Origin: Bacteroidetes bacterium OLB9
Lineage (GTDB): Bacteria; Bacteroidota; Bacteroidia; Chitinophagales; Saprospiraceae
Assembly (NCBI GenBank): GCA_001567255.1
Contig: LNBW01000032.1
Location: 1 to 64,000, forward strand
DNA: 64,000 bases
Reading direction: 5' to 3'
Made by a program: the position numbers and the translations under genes. The stretch's first letter is position 1; every line of letters starts with the position of its first letter. The notes below the pieces were generated by a model. It was not told the origin of the DNA. It did no database searches and was given only the letters and a program-made list of their open reading frames with translations. This document shows, piece by piece, positions 1 through 10,262 of the stretch.

Positions 1-3000
1 CTGTGTAATTACCACAGCAATCTTCTGCCCAGTAGGTGATGCTATAGATGCCTTTCTTCAAGCCGCTGATTACATATCCTGTTGCTTGACTGCCACTCAA
101 TGTGCTACCAAATGGTGCTCTTACACCCCACTTGATCTCGCTCTCTTTTGAACAGTTGTCTTGTAACTCCCATGGATTTTCTACATTCCAGTCTGCTATA
201 CAGCCCCATGGATTTACACTGATCGTTACATCTTTCACGTCAAAGGTCGGTGCTTTGTCATCGACAGCCTTGATCACTTGCGTGTATTCGAATACTTCTC
301 CTGTACACCAGTCTAATAGTGTCCATTTTCTGATCACTTTCATATTGCCGCCACATCCTATGTTACAGGCTGGTATATTTACATCCGTGTACGATACGTA
401 GATGTTACATACGCTTGGATCTACTTTCTGTAGGTGATCTTCTCCATCCCATCCTATATGTGGATACGTAAAGTAACCGTATGGGTGGCCTTCTTGTAAC
501 TCGATGATCGATGGCGTTTGTCCATAATCGTCATAGAATGCTCCGACATTATTGGCTGATGGTCCGCCTGTTCGGCTATCCACATCTTTAAATGCTGCTA
601 CTGCAGCAGGGCTTGTGTCTTCGCCACATGACAACGTTACTAACGCTGCAGGTGGTGTCAAATCTTCTATTTCTATTGGATGGAATGTAAACGTCTGTGT
701 ACACGTTGATGTCCATCCTGCTGCATCCGTAAACGTCCAGTGTCTTCTAATTTTTGTTGGACCACACATCTCACCATGTATAAGCTCATCAGTAAAAGCT
801 CCACTAACAGGTCCACAACCATCTGTTGCTGTCGGTGGTGTCGTTAACTTGTACTTATATCTTGGGTCAAACAACTTGGCTGCTGTCTCTTCTGATACTA
901 CGTCATACTCATAGCATGAAAACTGACACTCTGGCGCATCGGCTGAATTCGTTATTGACAGTACTTGACCTCCTGTTGGTGGTGTTATGTTGATTGTAAA
1001 ACTTAACTCCTGGCCCAAGTAGGCACCCGCAAACACAAAATAGTATTGAACCCCCTCAGTAAGCACTACATTCCAAGAGGTAGCTGATGATGCACTTACA
1101 AAGTTATCACACAAATCATTCGGATTCGGTGGCCCATTATATATATACATATATGAGAAAGTACTAGTTCCTACTCCTCCTGCTATATGTGTTACTGTCT
1201 TTTGAAAATTATAGGTTCCTGTTACCGTCACTGATATTGGCATAATAAATGCATAAGGATGCTGCCGATTGGCTGTCGAAGATTTTAAACATGATGTGGA
1301 AATTGTACTCACTTCAATTGTTGGACTCTGGCTATCCAAAATACCAGTAAAGCTGGTAATAGGTGTTATGATATCCTCATCTACACAGTTACAGTCCAAT
1401 ACCGGAGGTAATTTATCCTCTACGGTAAATGTTCCCCAACATCTATTGCCTGTTACAGGGTCAAATATTTCATAAGTATGATTGCCTAAAGGAATATTCA
1501 ATGCAACGCCTTGTGGCACATTTTGACCATCAATGATAATCTGATAATTATCATAACAACCATAAGGCCCTCCTTCTAAAAACATATCTGCATTTAACAT
1601 CACCTGACAATTTTCATCTGCTGAAATATATATATGATCATTACATGCTAAAGTTCTAGATGGATTTGGATAAGGGTTAATTGTTATATCAAAGCAACAT
1701 GAATCACGCACTTCACCTAATGGGTTGACTAGTTCATAACAAACAGTATATATCCCAGGTGTAAGTTGGTCGCCAATTGAAGGGCTACCATTAACTGAAT
1801 TAATTGTCCACTCAGATCTTCCAAGAGGCGCACAAGGGCCACTCATTGTCACCATATTTGGCAGGGTAAAAGAACATTCTCCGGCCCCTAATGTAATATT
1901 TTGATTACCACTACAAATCAATAAACACTCAATTTGAGTTCCTCCACCTGTATCATCTGCTGCATGTTCAAATGCCCCTGGGTCAGGAAATGCAGGATCA
2001 CGAGGGTTGTTATTGAAATCTTGCATTACACCGACTGCAGTTCCTGTATTCCACAAATTTAACTCCCCTAATGTATAATTACCTGTAATAGGGTCTATGA
2101 AAAGTGGATCCAAATCAAAACTATTTTGATCCCATTTATTCCCATTGGCTGTTTGCCACAATGCTAATGTAGGAAAAGCTCCTGAATAATATCCAATATT
2201 ATTATTGCCATCAGGAGCATTCATAAATAAAACATTGAAATCACTATCACCTGATCCATTTGTACTAAAGTATAAACAATACTTTGTACCAGTACCGGCA
2301 CGAGTAATTGAAATTACATTATTTTTAATATCCAAAGAATTTCCATATGCATATATTCCGTAGGTTGAACCTGAAGGAGATAGTGGATTATCTAAAACTA
2401 TTGTATTATGATATACATGAATATAATCTTGGTTCAATGCATACAAACCATATTGTGTACCATTAGATCTAATATTATTAACTAAATTATTAATAAATTT
2501 ATTCTCCTCACCTGGTCCGCCATCTGCGCTGACATAAAAACCATAAGCAGAAGACGTCGAACTAGGATTTCCGCCAAATAGATTTCTCACCCAGTTACCT
2601 TCAACTAAACAATTATATGAATTAGTACTAAGCCTTATTCCGTACCCTGTAGAAGGGTTAGTTCGATTCGGGCGCTCTACAATATTACCACTTATAATTG
2701 TATTTCTTGCATACAAATTATAAATACCATACAAATAAAAATCTTGAACGGTACAATTTAATATTTCATTGTCAATATTATATGGAGTCCCATTTAAACC
2801 AGAAATTACACAACCATAATATCCTCCTTTCATTGTACAACCTTCAACTTTATTTCCACTACCTGAAAGTCCAGATGCAGAAGCACTTGTTTCAGAGCCA
2901 GAAATGGAAAAAGGTGATTTTGTTGTTTGTGTACCAGTAATATCACAACTAAATTCACATTGATTGAAAGTGTTATGATCTGCACCGTTCCATAAGTGAG

Positions 3001-4246
3001 CAGCAAAAGCATAAGTTACTCCAGTTGCAACTACTTTGAGATTGTTAAAAACAAAATAGTCTGCACCATTCAACTCAAGTGTAGATGGTGATGTACTCAC
3101 ACTGGCTCCATAGGTTAGCGTAGTTCCATTACCATTAATAGTAACGGTATTAGTGGAAGACATACTGAGTATTTCAGGTATGATGACCTGCTCATTATAT
3201 GGGCCACTACCTGACGCAACATTAACAACAATAGGCCCAGCAATACCACATGTTATAGCTGCTATAAAATCATTGAAAGTCTGAAAATTACTACCTGCTG
3301 TTGGTTGAGCACTATTAATGGTATATGTTCCTGCTGGAAATGGAGGGTTAACGCTTACTTGTACGGGAGTGCTGGTGGCAGATTGTGCACTACAAGTTAC
3401 TTCGCATCGATAATATTTTGTACCTGTGGCAGGAGTCACAAAAGCAGAGTTAGCTGAGGCAGTACCTAAATTAGTATATGGCCCACCAATTGCCGTAGCT
3501 TCTTGCCACTGGTATGTTTGACCTGACCCCTGAGAGTTTCCTGTCAAATCAAGTAAAATAGGACTTCCAACACACAATCCTGATGAAGGATTAGCAGTTG
3601 ATGTCCCTGCTGTGGGAGGTGTAGTACAAGGCGGCTGTACAGTGTATTCAATATATCCTACCAATCCTCGTGGAGTGTTAGTTGGATTTGTAATCGTCCC
3701 ACCATAGCCATAGCTAGGACAATTAATTACATCTACTCCTCCTGATGAAAAGGTACATGTTCCAGTGACAGTGGCATATCTTAAACTACCCGCTGTCGTA
3801 GTAAACGGTGGCAAATTAGCCCCTGTTGCTAACTGTAAAGCTAATCTAACGTGTGAATTGCCAGGAATTACAAAATTCATACCTGATATAAAGACATCAG
3901 CATTTGATGCAGAACCACTGGTATTACCTGTAAGTGATAAACTATTATTAGATGCGACGAGACTCCATCCATTTGCTGCTGTTATACTACCAGCTGGGCC
4001 GGGAGCCACATTATAAGCAGCTGGTTTCTGGTACAAATGACAAGTATAAGTATTAGTTACACCTGCATAGCTTCCAATTTCATTCAGAACAATATTATCG
4101 GAATTATTATTTTGAATACTGAATACAATTACTGAAGATCCATTATTATTTGGCAAATCAGACACTATTGTTACCTGGGCATTCAGCCCTAATACACAAA
4201 GTATCATACCCAGAATAATGGAAAAATTCCATTTTTGCCCTATCAT
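1..4246 (-). CDS. Giant secreted protein, signal peptide + Ig-like + beta-helix, 3' end beyond window
   Basis: An open frame runs from the ATG at 4246-4244 to the window edge with no stop (about 1,415 codons visible), so the C-terminus is missing. The N-terminus is a signal peptide: a Lys/Trp start, then a hydrophobic stretch ending near LNAQ. Residues about 230-290 look like an Ig-like/PKD-type module with YQWQEA and YYRCEV. Residues about 310-740 are rich in Asn, Ile and Gly, as in parallel beta-helix (pectate-lyase-like) repeats. The remainder is Cys-rich with AEDCCGNYT-type segments, resembling HYR-like domains. By analogy with other Bacteroidota it is probably exported by T9SS, with a sorting tail outside the window. 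Substrate unknown. I spot-checked the frame at 500, 1000, 2050 and 4200 and found no frameshift. Confidence 0.8.
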   Translation of the reverse strand, partial: MIGQKWNFSIILGMILCVLGLNAQVTIVSDLPNNNGSSVIVFSIQNNNSDNIVLNEIGSYAGVTNTYTCHLYQKPAAYNVAPGPAGSITAANGWSLVASNNSLSLTGNTSGSASNADVFISGMNFVIPGNSHVRLALQLATGANLPPFTTTAGSLRYATVTGTCTFSSGGVDVINCPSYGYGGTITNPTNTPRGLVGYIEYTVQPPCTTPPTAGTSTANPSSGLCVGSPILLDLTGNSQGSGQTYQWQEATAIGGPYTNLGTASANSAFVTPATGTKYYRCEVTCSAQSATSTPVQVSVNPPFPAGTYTINSAQPTAGSNFQTFNDFIAAITCGIAGPIVVNVASGSGPYNEQVIIPEILSMSSTNTVTINGNGTTLTYGASVSTSPSTLELNGADYFVFNNLKVVATGVTYAFAAHLWNGADHNTFNQCEFSCDITGTQTTKSPFSISGSETSASASGLSGSGNKVEGCTMKGGYYGCVISGLNGTPYNIDNEILNCTVQDFYLYGIYNLYARNTIISGNIVERPNRTNPSTGYGIRLSTNSYNCLVEGNWVRNLFGGNPSSTSSAYGFYVSADGGPGEENKFINNLVNNIRSNGTQYGLYALNQDYIHVYHNTIVLDNPLSPSGSTYGIYAYGNSLDIKNNVISITRAGTGTKYCLYFSTNGSGDSDFNVLFMNAPDGNNNIGYYSGAFPTLALWQTANGNKWDQNSFDLDPLFIDPITGNYTLGELNLWNTGTAVGVMQDFNNNPRDPAFPDPGAFEHAADDTGGGTQIECLLICSGNQNITLGAGECSFTLPNMVTMSGPCAPLGRSEWTINSVNGSPSIGDQLTPGIYTVCYELVNPLGEVRDSCCFDITINPYPNPSRTLACNDHIYISADENCQVMLNADMFLEGGPYGCYDNYQIIIDGQNVPQGVALNIPLGNHTYEIFDPVTGNRCWGTFTVEDKLPPVLDCNCVDEDIITPITSFTGILDSQSPTIEVSTISTSCLKSSTANRQHPYAFIMPISVTVTGTYNFQKTVTHIAGGVGTSTFSYMYIYNGPPNPNDLCDNFVSASSATSWNVVLTEGVQYYFVFAGAYLGQELSFTINITPPTGGQVLSITNSADAPECQFSCYEYDVVSEETAAKLFDPRYKYKLTTPPTATDGCGPVSGAFTDELIHGEMCGPTKIRRHWTFTDAAGWTSTCTQTFTFHPIEIEDLTPPAALVTLSCGEDTSPAAVAAFKDVDSRTGGPSANNVGAFYDDYGQTPSIIELQEGHPYGYFTYPHIGWDGEDHLQKVDPSVCNIYVSYTDVNIPACNIGCGGNMKVIRKWTLLDWCTGEVFEYTQVIKAVDDKAPTFDVKDVTISVNPWGCIADWNVENPWELQDNCSKESEIKWGVRAPFGSTLSGSQATGYVISGLKKGIYSITYWAEDCCGNYT

Positions 4247-4723
4247 AATTATAAAAGTTTTGGTTATAAAATTCAATAATTAATAAAATTCACCACATCA
4301 GATCAATGAGAAAACATAAGTCTAAACTACACCACATAGCAACCTCCCCCTACTAAAAAAAAACTTATTTTTCTATCTATTTCTATCGTCTGTAAGTCAG
4401 TTATTTTCACATCTAAGCCTTCCTAACTACTTTTGATTTATTTATTACTCAAATGCAATTTGATATTAAGAATAATAAAACCAAATTTGATATCTTCCTA
4501 TTCAGTAAGTATGAATATCATTTTCATACTTACACATTAGATTTTTCTGACCAAACCCAGACATTGGTTTATAATAGTCTTCTTATTAGTACTTTACGAG
4601 GCCTATTTGTGTGCAAAAATAAAAAACACACCACATTAACAAAAATTTATATTAATATTTTATTAATATTATTTTTTAAATTATATATAAATGTAATTAT
4701 CTGATAGTTAAATATTATAATTA
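4247..4723. other. Gene-poor AT-rich gap
   Basis: This stretch lies between the giant secreted protein gene and the IS element. It has very low GC and no convincing gene. A possible 83-codon reading frame on the plus strand (4453-4704) has a low-complexity Asn/Ile/Lys-rich composition with no recognisable motif, so I treat it as chance. The promoter of the leftward giant gene should lie here, but I cannot pick a clear -7 box. Confidence 0.5.
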
Positions 4724-4767
4724 GGTATAATAGACAAAATAGTTGGTTTTTGAGTGACGATTACTCC

Positions 4768-4787
4768 TAATAGACAAAATAGTTGGT
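4768..4787 (+). repeat. Second internal copy of the IS left-end repeat
   Basis: This 20-bp sequence is identical to the IS left end at 4728-4747 and starts exactly 40 bp further in. The right end carries only one copy. It could be a second transposase binding site or the mark of a duplicated end. Confidence 0.85.
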
Positions 4788-4963
4788 GTTTATTTTTCAC
4801 TTTTATTAATAGTTTCAAAATTTATTTTGATTTTTGTATCGTCCGATTAAACAGAGAAAGGCTCTGCTGGGGAGCAACCTTTTAAGGGATAAATCGGATG
4901 CTCGACGAAAATGCCATATCGGTGGACTTCAGTAATGTAGTCCATTGATATTTTTAGAGAGCC

Positions 4964-5878
4964 TTATGCCTTAAAAAACCCATCAATAAACTTCTTTTTT
5001 CTTTGAATCGAAAGACCATTGTGACATCTTAATTTGTTTTTTAAATCAGCAAACATGCCATCCAACGCATTTGTGGTATTGTTTATCATTAATTCTTTGT
5101 TTTCTTCAAAGACAAATAACCAGGGTAGATTTCTCTTTAGGCTATGCCAGGCACTTCTCAATCTTTTGTGGGTATAAAATGATTTATTCGTAATCGGATT
5201 GATTGTTCGTTCATTAAGATAAGATTGATGTTTATTTTGCCATTGTATCAATTGATTTTCGAATTGAGTACGTGATGAATTTGTAAGAGATAATGCAATT
5301 GCTCTAAGTTCAATAGAAGCGGCGTTTTTTAGGCTTCCTCGTAAGATAACGGGTGACAATTTGAATCTGGTGAAATTGACACATTTGAACAGGAATATCA
5401 TTAAAAAGCTGGAAAAGCCCTTTTCGACCATCACATACAATCGACTGAATGCTAATTCCTCTGCGAGTAATCTCTTTTATGCCGGATAAGTACAGATTGT
5501 TGGTTTCATACTTAACATACTGCTTGAAAAGTATTTTCCCTGTAATGCTATCTTTAAAAACCATCACACCAAAGGTTCTACCAAAGTATGTAGTGTCCAT
5601 TATGATATTGACGACACTATCAAACTCTTTGTTAGGAATTGGATTGAACTCATCTATCTTCCGCTGAATAGTTCGTGTTGAACACTTAAAATATTTGGCA
5701 AGTTGATCGTAAGTCTGTTTGCCATTTGTAAAAAGATGCCAAACTTCTGAGCTGTCTATTCGTAATCCGCCTTGAAAAACCTTTCCACAAGAAGCAAATT
5801 TATACCTCTGCTTACCATTTTGTTTACCGTATTTTGATACTATTTTGCTGCCACAGTAAAAGCACTTTTTTTATTCAT
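4964..5878 (-). pseudogene. IS transposase (MULE/IS256-like DDE), two frameshifts
   Basis: About 300 residues once two frames are joined. The N-terminus has a zinc-ribbon-like region (CFYCGSK ... FASCGKVF), then a helix-turn-helix (TYDQLAKYFKCSTRTIQRKI). The catalytic region shows MDTTYFG (first Asp), CDGRKGLF (second Asp) followed by the MULE-type CQFHQ, and TTNALDGMF, where the third acidic residue appears to be Asp. A -1 step is needed at the A7 run 5866-5872, right after the start codon. A +1 step is needed at the A6 run 5335-5340. The first could be programmed slippage on A AAA AAG, as in other IS elements. The second looks like damage or a sequencing error. Resemblance to the IS1249 group is a guess. 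Confidence 0.75.
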
Positions 5879-6096
5879 AACCTTTCAATTACTTCAAATA
5901 TAATCACAGCAAGGATTACAGAGAATTTTACCAACTATTTTGTCTATTAACCCTATAATTAATCAAATGTAATAACTCAGAAACATTAAGGACTCCGGTA
6001 AATCATAAATCTGGTTGGCAGACTAATTAAAAGTTTTTGTTTATGGCAGTATAGAAATTTGATACTTGTAATGCAAGACCAAATAATGTTGGCCTA

Positions 6097-8715
6097 TTAT
6101 TTAAATCCGATCCCTGCCCGCTGCACGATCCCATTAGCGTATTCTTGTAACGCCTCAACAACATCATTCAATACAATAGAATTTTTCATCCGAACTATGT
6201 CTTCTGCATCTAAAGTAGCACTTAATCTAAGATTTTGCTTTCTAATAATATCTTGAACTAGTAAACGAACTGTCCTTGCATTTCCAAAATATTTATCTCT
6301 TTTGAGATGTAGCTCTGTGAGATATCCTGACAAGTGTTGTTCTGCATTTTTAGCTAGCTTATAACCTTCTTCTTTAAACATTAATTTAGCAATTTGCAAT
6401 AATTGTATTGAAGTATAGTCCTCAAATTTATAGGTTTTGTCAAATCGAGAACTAAAGCCGGGATTTGCTTTTAGGAAGTGTTCCATATTATCAGGATACC
6501 CAGCAACAATCACATAAAATCTACCTCGATAATCTTCCATACATTTTAACAAGGTCTGAATAGCTTCATTACCATAATCACCTTGCAAACCATTAAAATT
6601 ACTCAAAGCATATGCCTCATCAATAAAAAGCACACCATCCAGTGCCTTATCTATCATTTCTTTAGTCTTAATAGCAGTTTGACCTACAAAACCAGCTACA
6701 AGTCCTTGTCTGTCGGTCTCTACAATATGGCCTCGCTCTAGCAATCCCAATGCACGATAGATCCTAGCTAGAATCCTTGCAATTGTAGTCTTGCCAGTAC
6801 CTGGATTACCTATGAGTACCGTATGCAGTGAGTATTTTGACAATATACTTTTGCCTGAAGCCGAGTGATATAAAATGATATTGATTAATTCAAATATTTG
6901 GGCCTTTACATTATCAATACCAATCAACTGATTGAGGTCAAAAATTGCTTCTTCAAGCATGGCTTCGTCAATAGGTATAGATGGCAATCGAGTATTCAAC
7001 TTGTCTTTCAGAGGTAAAATATCCGATACTTGAACCCTAGACAATTGCGATTTGCTCAATTGATCCGGATTCTTTCTTGCCATGATTCTTAAAGCCAGAT
7101 TGACTTTTATCTTATCCAATAAGTCATTGACAAATCGGGCATTTCCGAAACTCCTATCTCTGTCTCTGTACTCATCTATGATGATTTCACTCAATAGGCT
7201 GATACTTTTATTATTGAGTATCATTTCCTTCTCTTTTGCCTTACTCAATGCTATTTCTATCAATTCCTGAGGTGTATAATCAGAGAACTCAAAGTAATTT
7301 TTAAAACGAGACTTTAATCCTGGGTTAGACTTTAGAAAATATTCCATCTCCTGAGGATAGCCGGCGACTATAACTGCTAAGTCTCCTCTATTTTCTGACA
7401 ACTCTTTAATTAAGATTTCGATAGCCTCCTTTCCAAAATCTTTGCTGTCGTCATTCGCTCTTGCCAGTGCATAAGCTTCATCAATAAACAGAATGCCTCC
7501 TCTTGCTTTCTCAATCACATTTTTAGTCTTGGGTGCAGTCTGACCTATATATTCTCCTACGAGATCCACCCTATCAACTTCTACCACATGGCCTTTAGAT
7601 AATAATCCCATACCTCTATATATCCGTCCCATCATTTTGGCTACCGTAGTTTTCCCGGTGCCGGGATTGCCTGTAAATACAAGGTGAAGATTTATCTGGT
7701 CGGACTCTTTAAATCCCTTGTCTTTTCTCAACTTTAAAAATTCCAAATACTTTGAGTGAGCATGAATCTGTTTTTTGATTTCATTTAGACCGATCAGATG
7801 GTCAAGGCTTTCATACACCGGAGTAACATCTAATGAACCATCATCTGTACTTTCCTCTATCCAGGAGTAATCAGGAATTTTCAGCACAGAAATACCACTC
7901 ACATAATCACTGCTCACTTCAAAATCTACTGCTGCTAATAACTTATCCATAAAGACGACCTCCGCCGTATAAATGCCTTCCTTCCAGGAACCACGACTAT
8001 TAGCGCCCCAGCCGGCTGTCATTTTGATCAAATTTTCACCTTTTTTGATATTATGAAGGCGAATTACTTGACCTTTCAATTCTCTAGCCTGATTGTAAAA
8101 TTTTACAAATAATTCACAATGCCAGCTCTCCATTTTATGTTTATTGACTAAATTAATCTCCGTATAAATGTAACGAGTATCAACGGCTGAGAATGCAACC
8201 ATGTAATTTCTTTCCTCTTCTAATACATCATCATATTGCCCTTCATACAATCTAAGTGATTTGAGTTTTAGCGGAGGAGTACTTTCTTGACTTCTTATCT
8301 TATTAAAATCTTCAACATAAAAATATTTAGTACCGATGAGGACACCATCTAACCAGGCTTCCCAAAAATAAGCCCCTTTTTTCCAGAATGTGCCTTCTCG
8401 CTTATTGCCCCAGCCTTCCCTAATAAAAACGATGTTATCAAAACGGCTTATTTTTTTTCTAAAATTCAGGTCACATATTTTCTTTTTAAGATTTTTACTT
8501 TCAAAACATCTCAATTCAAAATCTACTTCCCAGTCGTCTCTATCAAATAATTTATTATAAAATGACAATTCAGCATAAATATAGGCAGTTTCTGTGACGT
8601 CAAATACCTGTCTATACTTCTTCTTATTATCAGCTAGCCATTCTGTTGAGGAATAGACACGAAGTTCTTTGAACTTATAGTTCCGAGCCTGAGCATCTGA
8701 CAACTGATCGTCCAT
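6097..8715 (-). CDS. Tandem AAA+ ATPase (CbxX/CfqX, SpoVK-like) with duplicated N-terminal domain
   Basis: 872 residues. Two complete AAA+ modules each carry Walker A GNPGTGKTT (near residues 348 and 634), Walker B LFIDEAYAL and a sensor-like VIVAGYP, as in the CbxX/CfqX (CbbX) branch, which includes SpoVK and EccA. Such proteins remodel or disassemble other proteins. Before them are two copies of an unrecognised beta-rich domain of about 120 residues. Both have the order YIYxE, a GWG motif (REGWGNKREG; TAGWGANSRG) and a GxY...A.V segment. No signal peptide or membrane segment, so cytoplasmic. It stands alone, with metK upstream in the same direction but separated by a terminator. Target unknown. 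Confidence 0.85.
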   Translation of the reverse strand: MDDQLSDAQARNYKFKELRVYSSTEWLADNKKKYRQVFDVTETAYIYAELSFYNKLFDRDDWEVDFELRCFESKNLKKKICDLNFRKKISRFDNIVFIREGWGNKREGTFWKKGAYFWEAWLDGVLIGTKYFYVEDFNKIRSQESTPPLKLKSLRLYEGQYDDVLEEERNYMVAFSAVDTRYIYTEINLVNKHKMESWHCELFVKFYNQARELKGQVIRLHNIKKGENLIKMTAGWGANSRGSWKEGIYTAEVVFMDKLLAAVDFEVSSDYVSGISVLKIPDYSWIEESTDDGSLDVTPVYESLDHLIGLNEIKKQIHAHSKYLEFLKLRKDKGFKESDQINLHLVFTGNPGTGKTTVAKMMGRIYRGMGLLSKGHVVEVDRVDLVGEYIGQTAPKTKNVIEKARGGILFIDEAYALARANDDSKDFGKEAIEILIKELSENRGDLAVIVAGYPQEMEYFLKSNPGLKSRFKNYFEFSDYTPQELIEIALSKAKEKEMILNNKSISLLSEIIIDEYRDRDRSFGNARFVNDLLDKIKVNLALRIMARKNPDQLSKSQLSRVQVSDILPLKDKLNTRLPSIPIDEAMLEEAIFDLNQLIGIDNVKAQIFELINIILYHSASGKSILSKYSLHTVLIGNPGTGKTTIARILARIYRALGLLERGHIVETDRQGLVAGFVGQTAIKTKEMIDKALDGVLFIDEAYALSNFNGLQGDYGNEAIQTLLKCMEDYRGRFYVIVAGYPDNMEHFLKANPGFSSRFDKTYKFEDYTSIQLLQIAKLMFKEEGYKLAKNAEQHLSGYLTELHLKRDKYFGNARTVRLLVQDIIRKQNLRLSATLDAEDIVRMKNSIVLNDVVEALQEYANGIVQRAGIGFK

Positions 8716-8805
8716 GATTACTTGTTTTATTATGTAAGTTAACCTTCAATTTAAATGCAAAAGCAATATAGATATAATTTTACAAAGATGGTAACAATTA
8801 AAGAT

Positions 8806-8842
8806 AATAAAAAAATCCCGCTTAAAAAATTTAAACGGGATT
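8806..8842 (-). terminator. Rho-independent terminator of metK
   Basis: The minus strand reads AATCCCG, a short AT-rich segment, CGGGATT and then a run of T. The stem arms are at 8814-8820 and 8836-8842, and the T run (A on the plus strand) is at 8807-8813. It lies about 30 bp past the metK stop and separates metK from the AAA+ gene. Confidence 0.8.
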
Positions 8843-8871
8843 ATAATTTGTTCTTGTGATAATTCTTCTAC

Positions 8872-10128
8872 TTATTTCAGCCCAAATGCTGTTCTAATAT
8901 CATCTACACGATCAAGTTTTTCCCATGTAAATGTCTCTACGGTCAATGTTTTATAATTACCAGAACCATCTTTAAATGTGACGTCTTTTATCTCAGGCGT
9001 TCTACCCATATGGCCATAAGATGCTGTATCAGAATATATTGGGCTTTTGAGTTTTAAATCTTTTGTAATTTTGTAAGGTCTCAAATCAAAAAGTGTTTTG
9101 ATTTTATCCGCAATCTGACCATCTGTCATATCTACCTTAGCCGACCCAAAAGTATTGACATAGACATTAGTAGGCTCAGCAATCCCGATTGCATAAGAAA
9201 CCTGAACTAAAACTTCACTACACACACCTGCTGCGACCATGTTTTTAGCAATATGACGAGTAGCATAAGCTCCTGATCTGTCCACTTTACTTGGATCTTT
9301 TCCACTGAAAGCACCTCCACCATGTGCTCCTTTGCCGCCATAAGTGTCCACAATAATCTTTCTGCCCGTCAATCCAGTATCTCCGTGTGGACCACCAATC
9401 ACAAACTTACCTGTCGGATTAATATGATACACAATATCTGAAGTAAATAAATTCTGTAGCTCTGGTGAAAGCTGTTTTTTAACTTCAGGTATGACGATAT
9501 TAATGATATCATTTCTAATAATCTGTGCCATTGCATCATCTCGATCAAAATCATCATGCTGAGTGGATACAACGATAGTGTCAATACGCAAAGGCTTGTT
9601 ATCATCTGAATACTCAATGGTTACTTGAGATTTTGCATCAGGTCGGAGGTAAGTCATCAGATGGCGTTCCTTACGAATATGTGATAATTGCCTTAAAATA
9701 CGATGAGATAAATCTAGTGCTAGGGGCATATAATTGTCTGTCTCATCAGTTGCATAACCAAACATCATCCCTTGATCGCCCGCTCCTTGATCTTCCTCAT
9801 TTATCTTATCCACTCCTTGATTTATATCAGGAGATTGCTCGTGAATAGCCGATAATACACCACAAGAATTAGCTTCAAACATATACTCAGACTTTGTATA
9901 TCCAATGCGTTTTATTACATCGCGGGCTATTTGTTGTACATCGAGATAAGTCGATGATTTCACTTCTCCAGCTAAGACCACTTGTCCTGTTGTAACCAAG
10001 GTTTCGCAAGCAACTTTTGATTTCTCATCAAATGCTAAAAAATGATCCACCAAAGCGTCAGAAATCTGGTCTGCTATTTTATCTGGATGGCCCTCAGAGA
10101 CAGACTCTGATGTAAATAGATATGGCAT
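8872..10128 (-). CDS. metK: S-adenosylmethionine synthetase
   Basis: 418 residues, the usual length. It makes S-adenosylmethionine from methionine and ATP in the cytoplasm. Family signatures are visible from end to end: [15 protein letters not shown] at the N-terminus, [12 protein letters not shown] in the middle, the glycine-rich [17 protein letters not shown] phosphate loop, and [15 protein letters not shown] -7 box lies at 10167-10174, giving a leader of about 33 nt with no room for a SAM riboswitch. A strong terminator follows the gene. It is transcribed alone. Confidence 0.97.
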   Translation of the reverse strand: MPYLFTSESVSEGHPDKIADQISDALVDHFLAFDEKSKVACETLVTTGQVVLAGEVKSSTYLDVQQIARDVIKRIGYTKSEYMFEANSCGVLSAIHEQSPDINQGVDKINEEDQGAGDQGMMFGYATDETDNYMPLALDLSHRILRQLSHIRKERHLMTYLRPDAKSQVTIEYSDDNKPLRIDTIVVSTQHDDFDRDDAMAQIIRNDIINIVIPEVKKQLSPELQNLFTSDIVYHINPTGKFVIGGPHGDTGLTGRKIIVDTYGGKGAHGGGAFSGKDPSKVDRSGAYATRHIAKNMVAAGVCSEVLVQVSYAIGIAEPTNVYVNTFGSAKVDMTDGQIADKIKTLFDLRPYKITKDLKLKSPIYSDTASYGHMGRTPEIKDVTFKDGSGNYKTLTVETFTWEKLDRVDDIRTAFGLK

Positions 10129-10166
10129 ATTGTTTTGAAATTTATGAATTTACTCAAATAATAGTG

Positions 10167-10174
10167 CAAATATA
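10167..10174 (-). promoter_or_regulatory. metK promoter -7 box
   Basis: TATATTTG on the minus strand matches the Bacteroidota -7 consensus TAnnTTTG. It lies about 40 bp upstream of the metK ATG. Confidence 0.6.
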
Positions 10175-10262
10175 TAAAAGTTATATTGAACTTTTAAAAT
10201 ATATATTGGCTAAATATATAATCCGTAATTGACAAGAATCACTTTAACTTGTGCTAGTGATA

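Larger units (their letters stand above)
4724..5953 (-). mobile_element. IS256-like insertion sequence, 1,230 bp, 8-bp target duplication
   Basis: A perfect 20-bp inverted repeat lies at 4728-4747 and 5930-5949 (it begins TAATAGACAAAATAG). Extended outward to 24 bp it still matches at 22 positions and ends in GG. Just outside, TATAATTA occurs as a direct repeat at 4716-4723 and 5954-5961, fitting an 8-bp target-site duplication. Length, repeat size and duplication size fit IS256-type elements. A second copy of the left end lies 40 bp inward at 4768-4787. Between it and the transposase stop are about 175 bp of noncoding sequence with short inverted repeats. Confidence 0.8.

Noticed and set aside
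102..1475. Several plus-strand reading frames of 70-120 codons
   Set aside because: They are antisense to the open giant secreted protein gene, whose frame is continuous and has recognisable domains.
4453..4704. 83-codon plus-strand reading frame
   Set aside because: Low-complexity AT-driven composition, no motif, no good start context; likely chance.
4800..4960. IS noncoding tail as a bridge RNA or omega RNA
   Set aside because: Those belong to IS110 and IS200/IS605-type elements; the transposase here is an IS256-like DDE enzyme.
10129..10262. SAM riboswitch before metK
   Set aside because: The -7 box leaves a leader of about 33 nt, too short, and no pairing pattern is visible.
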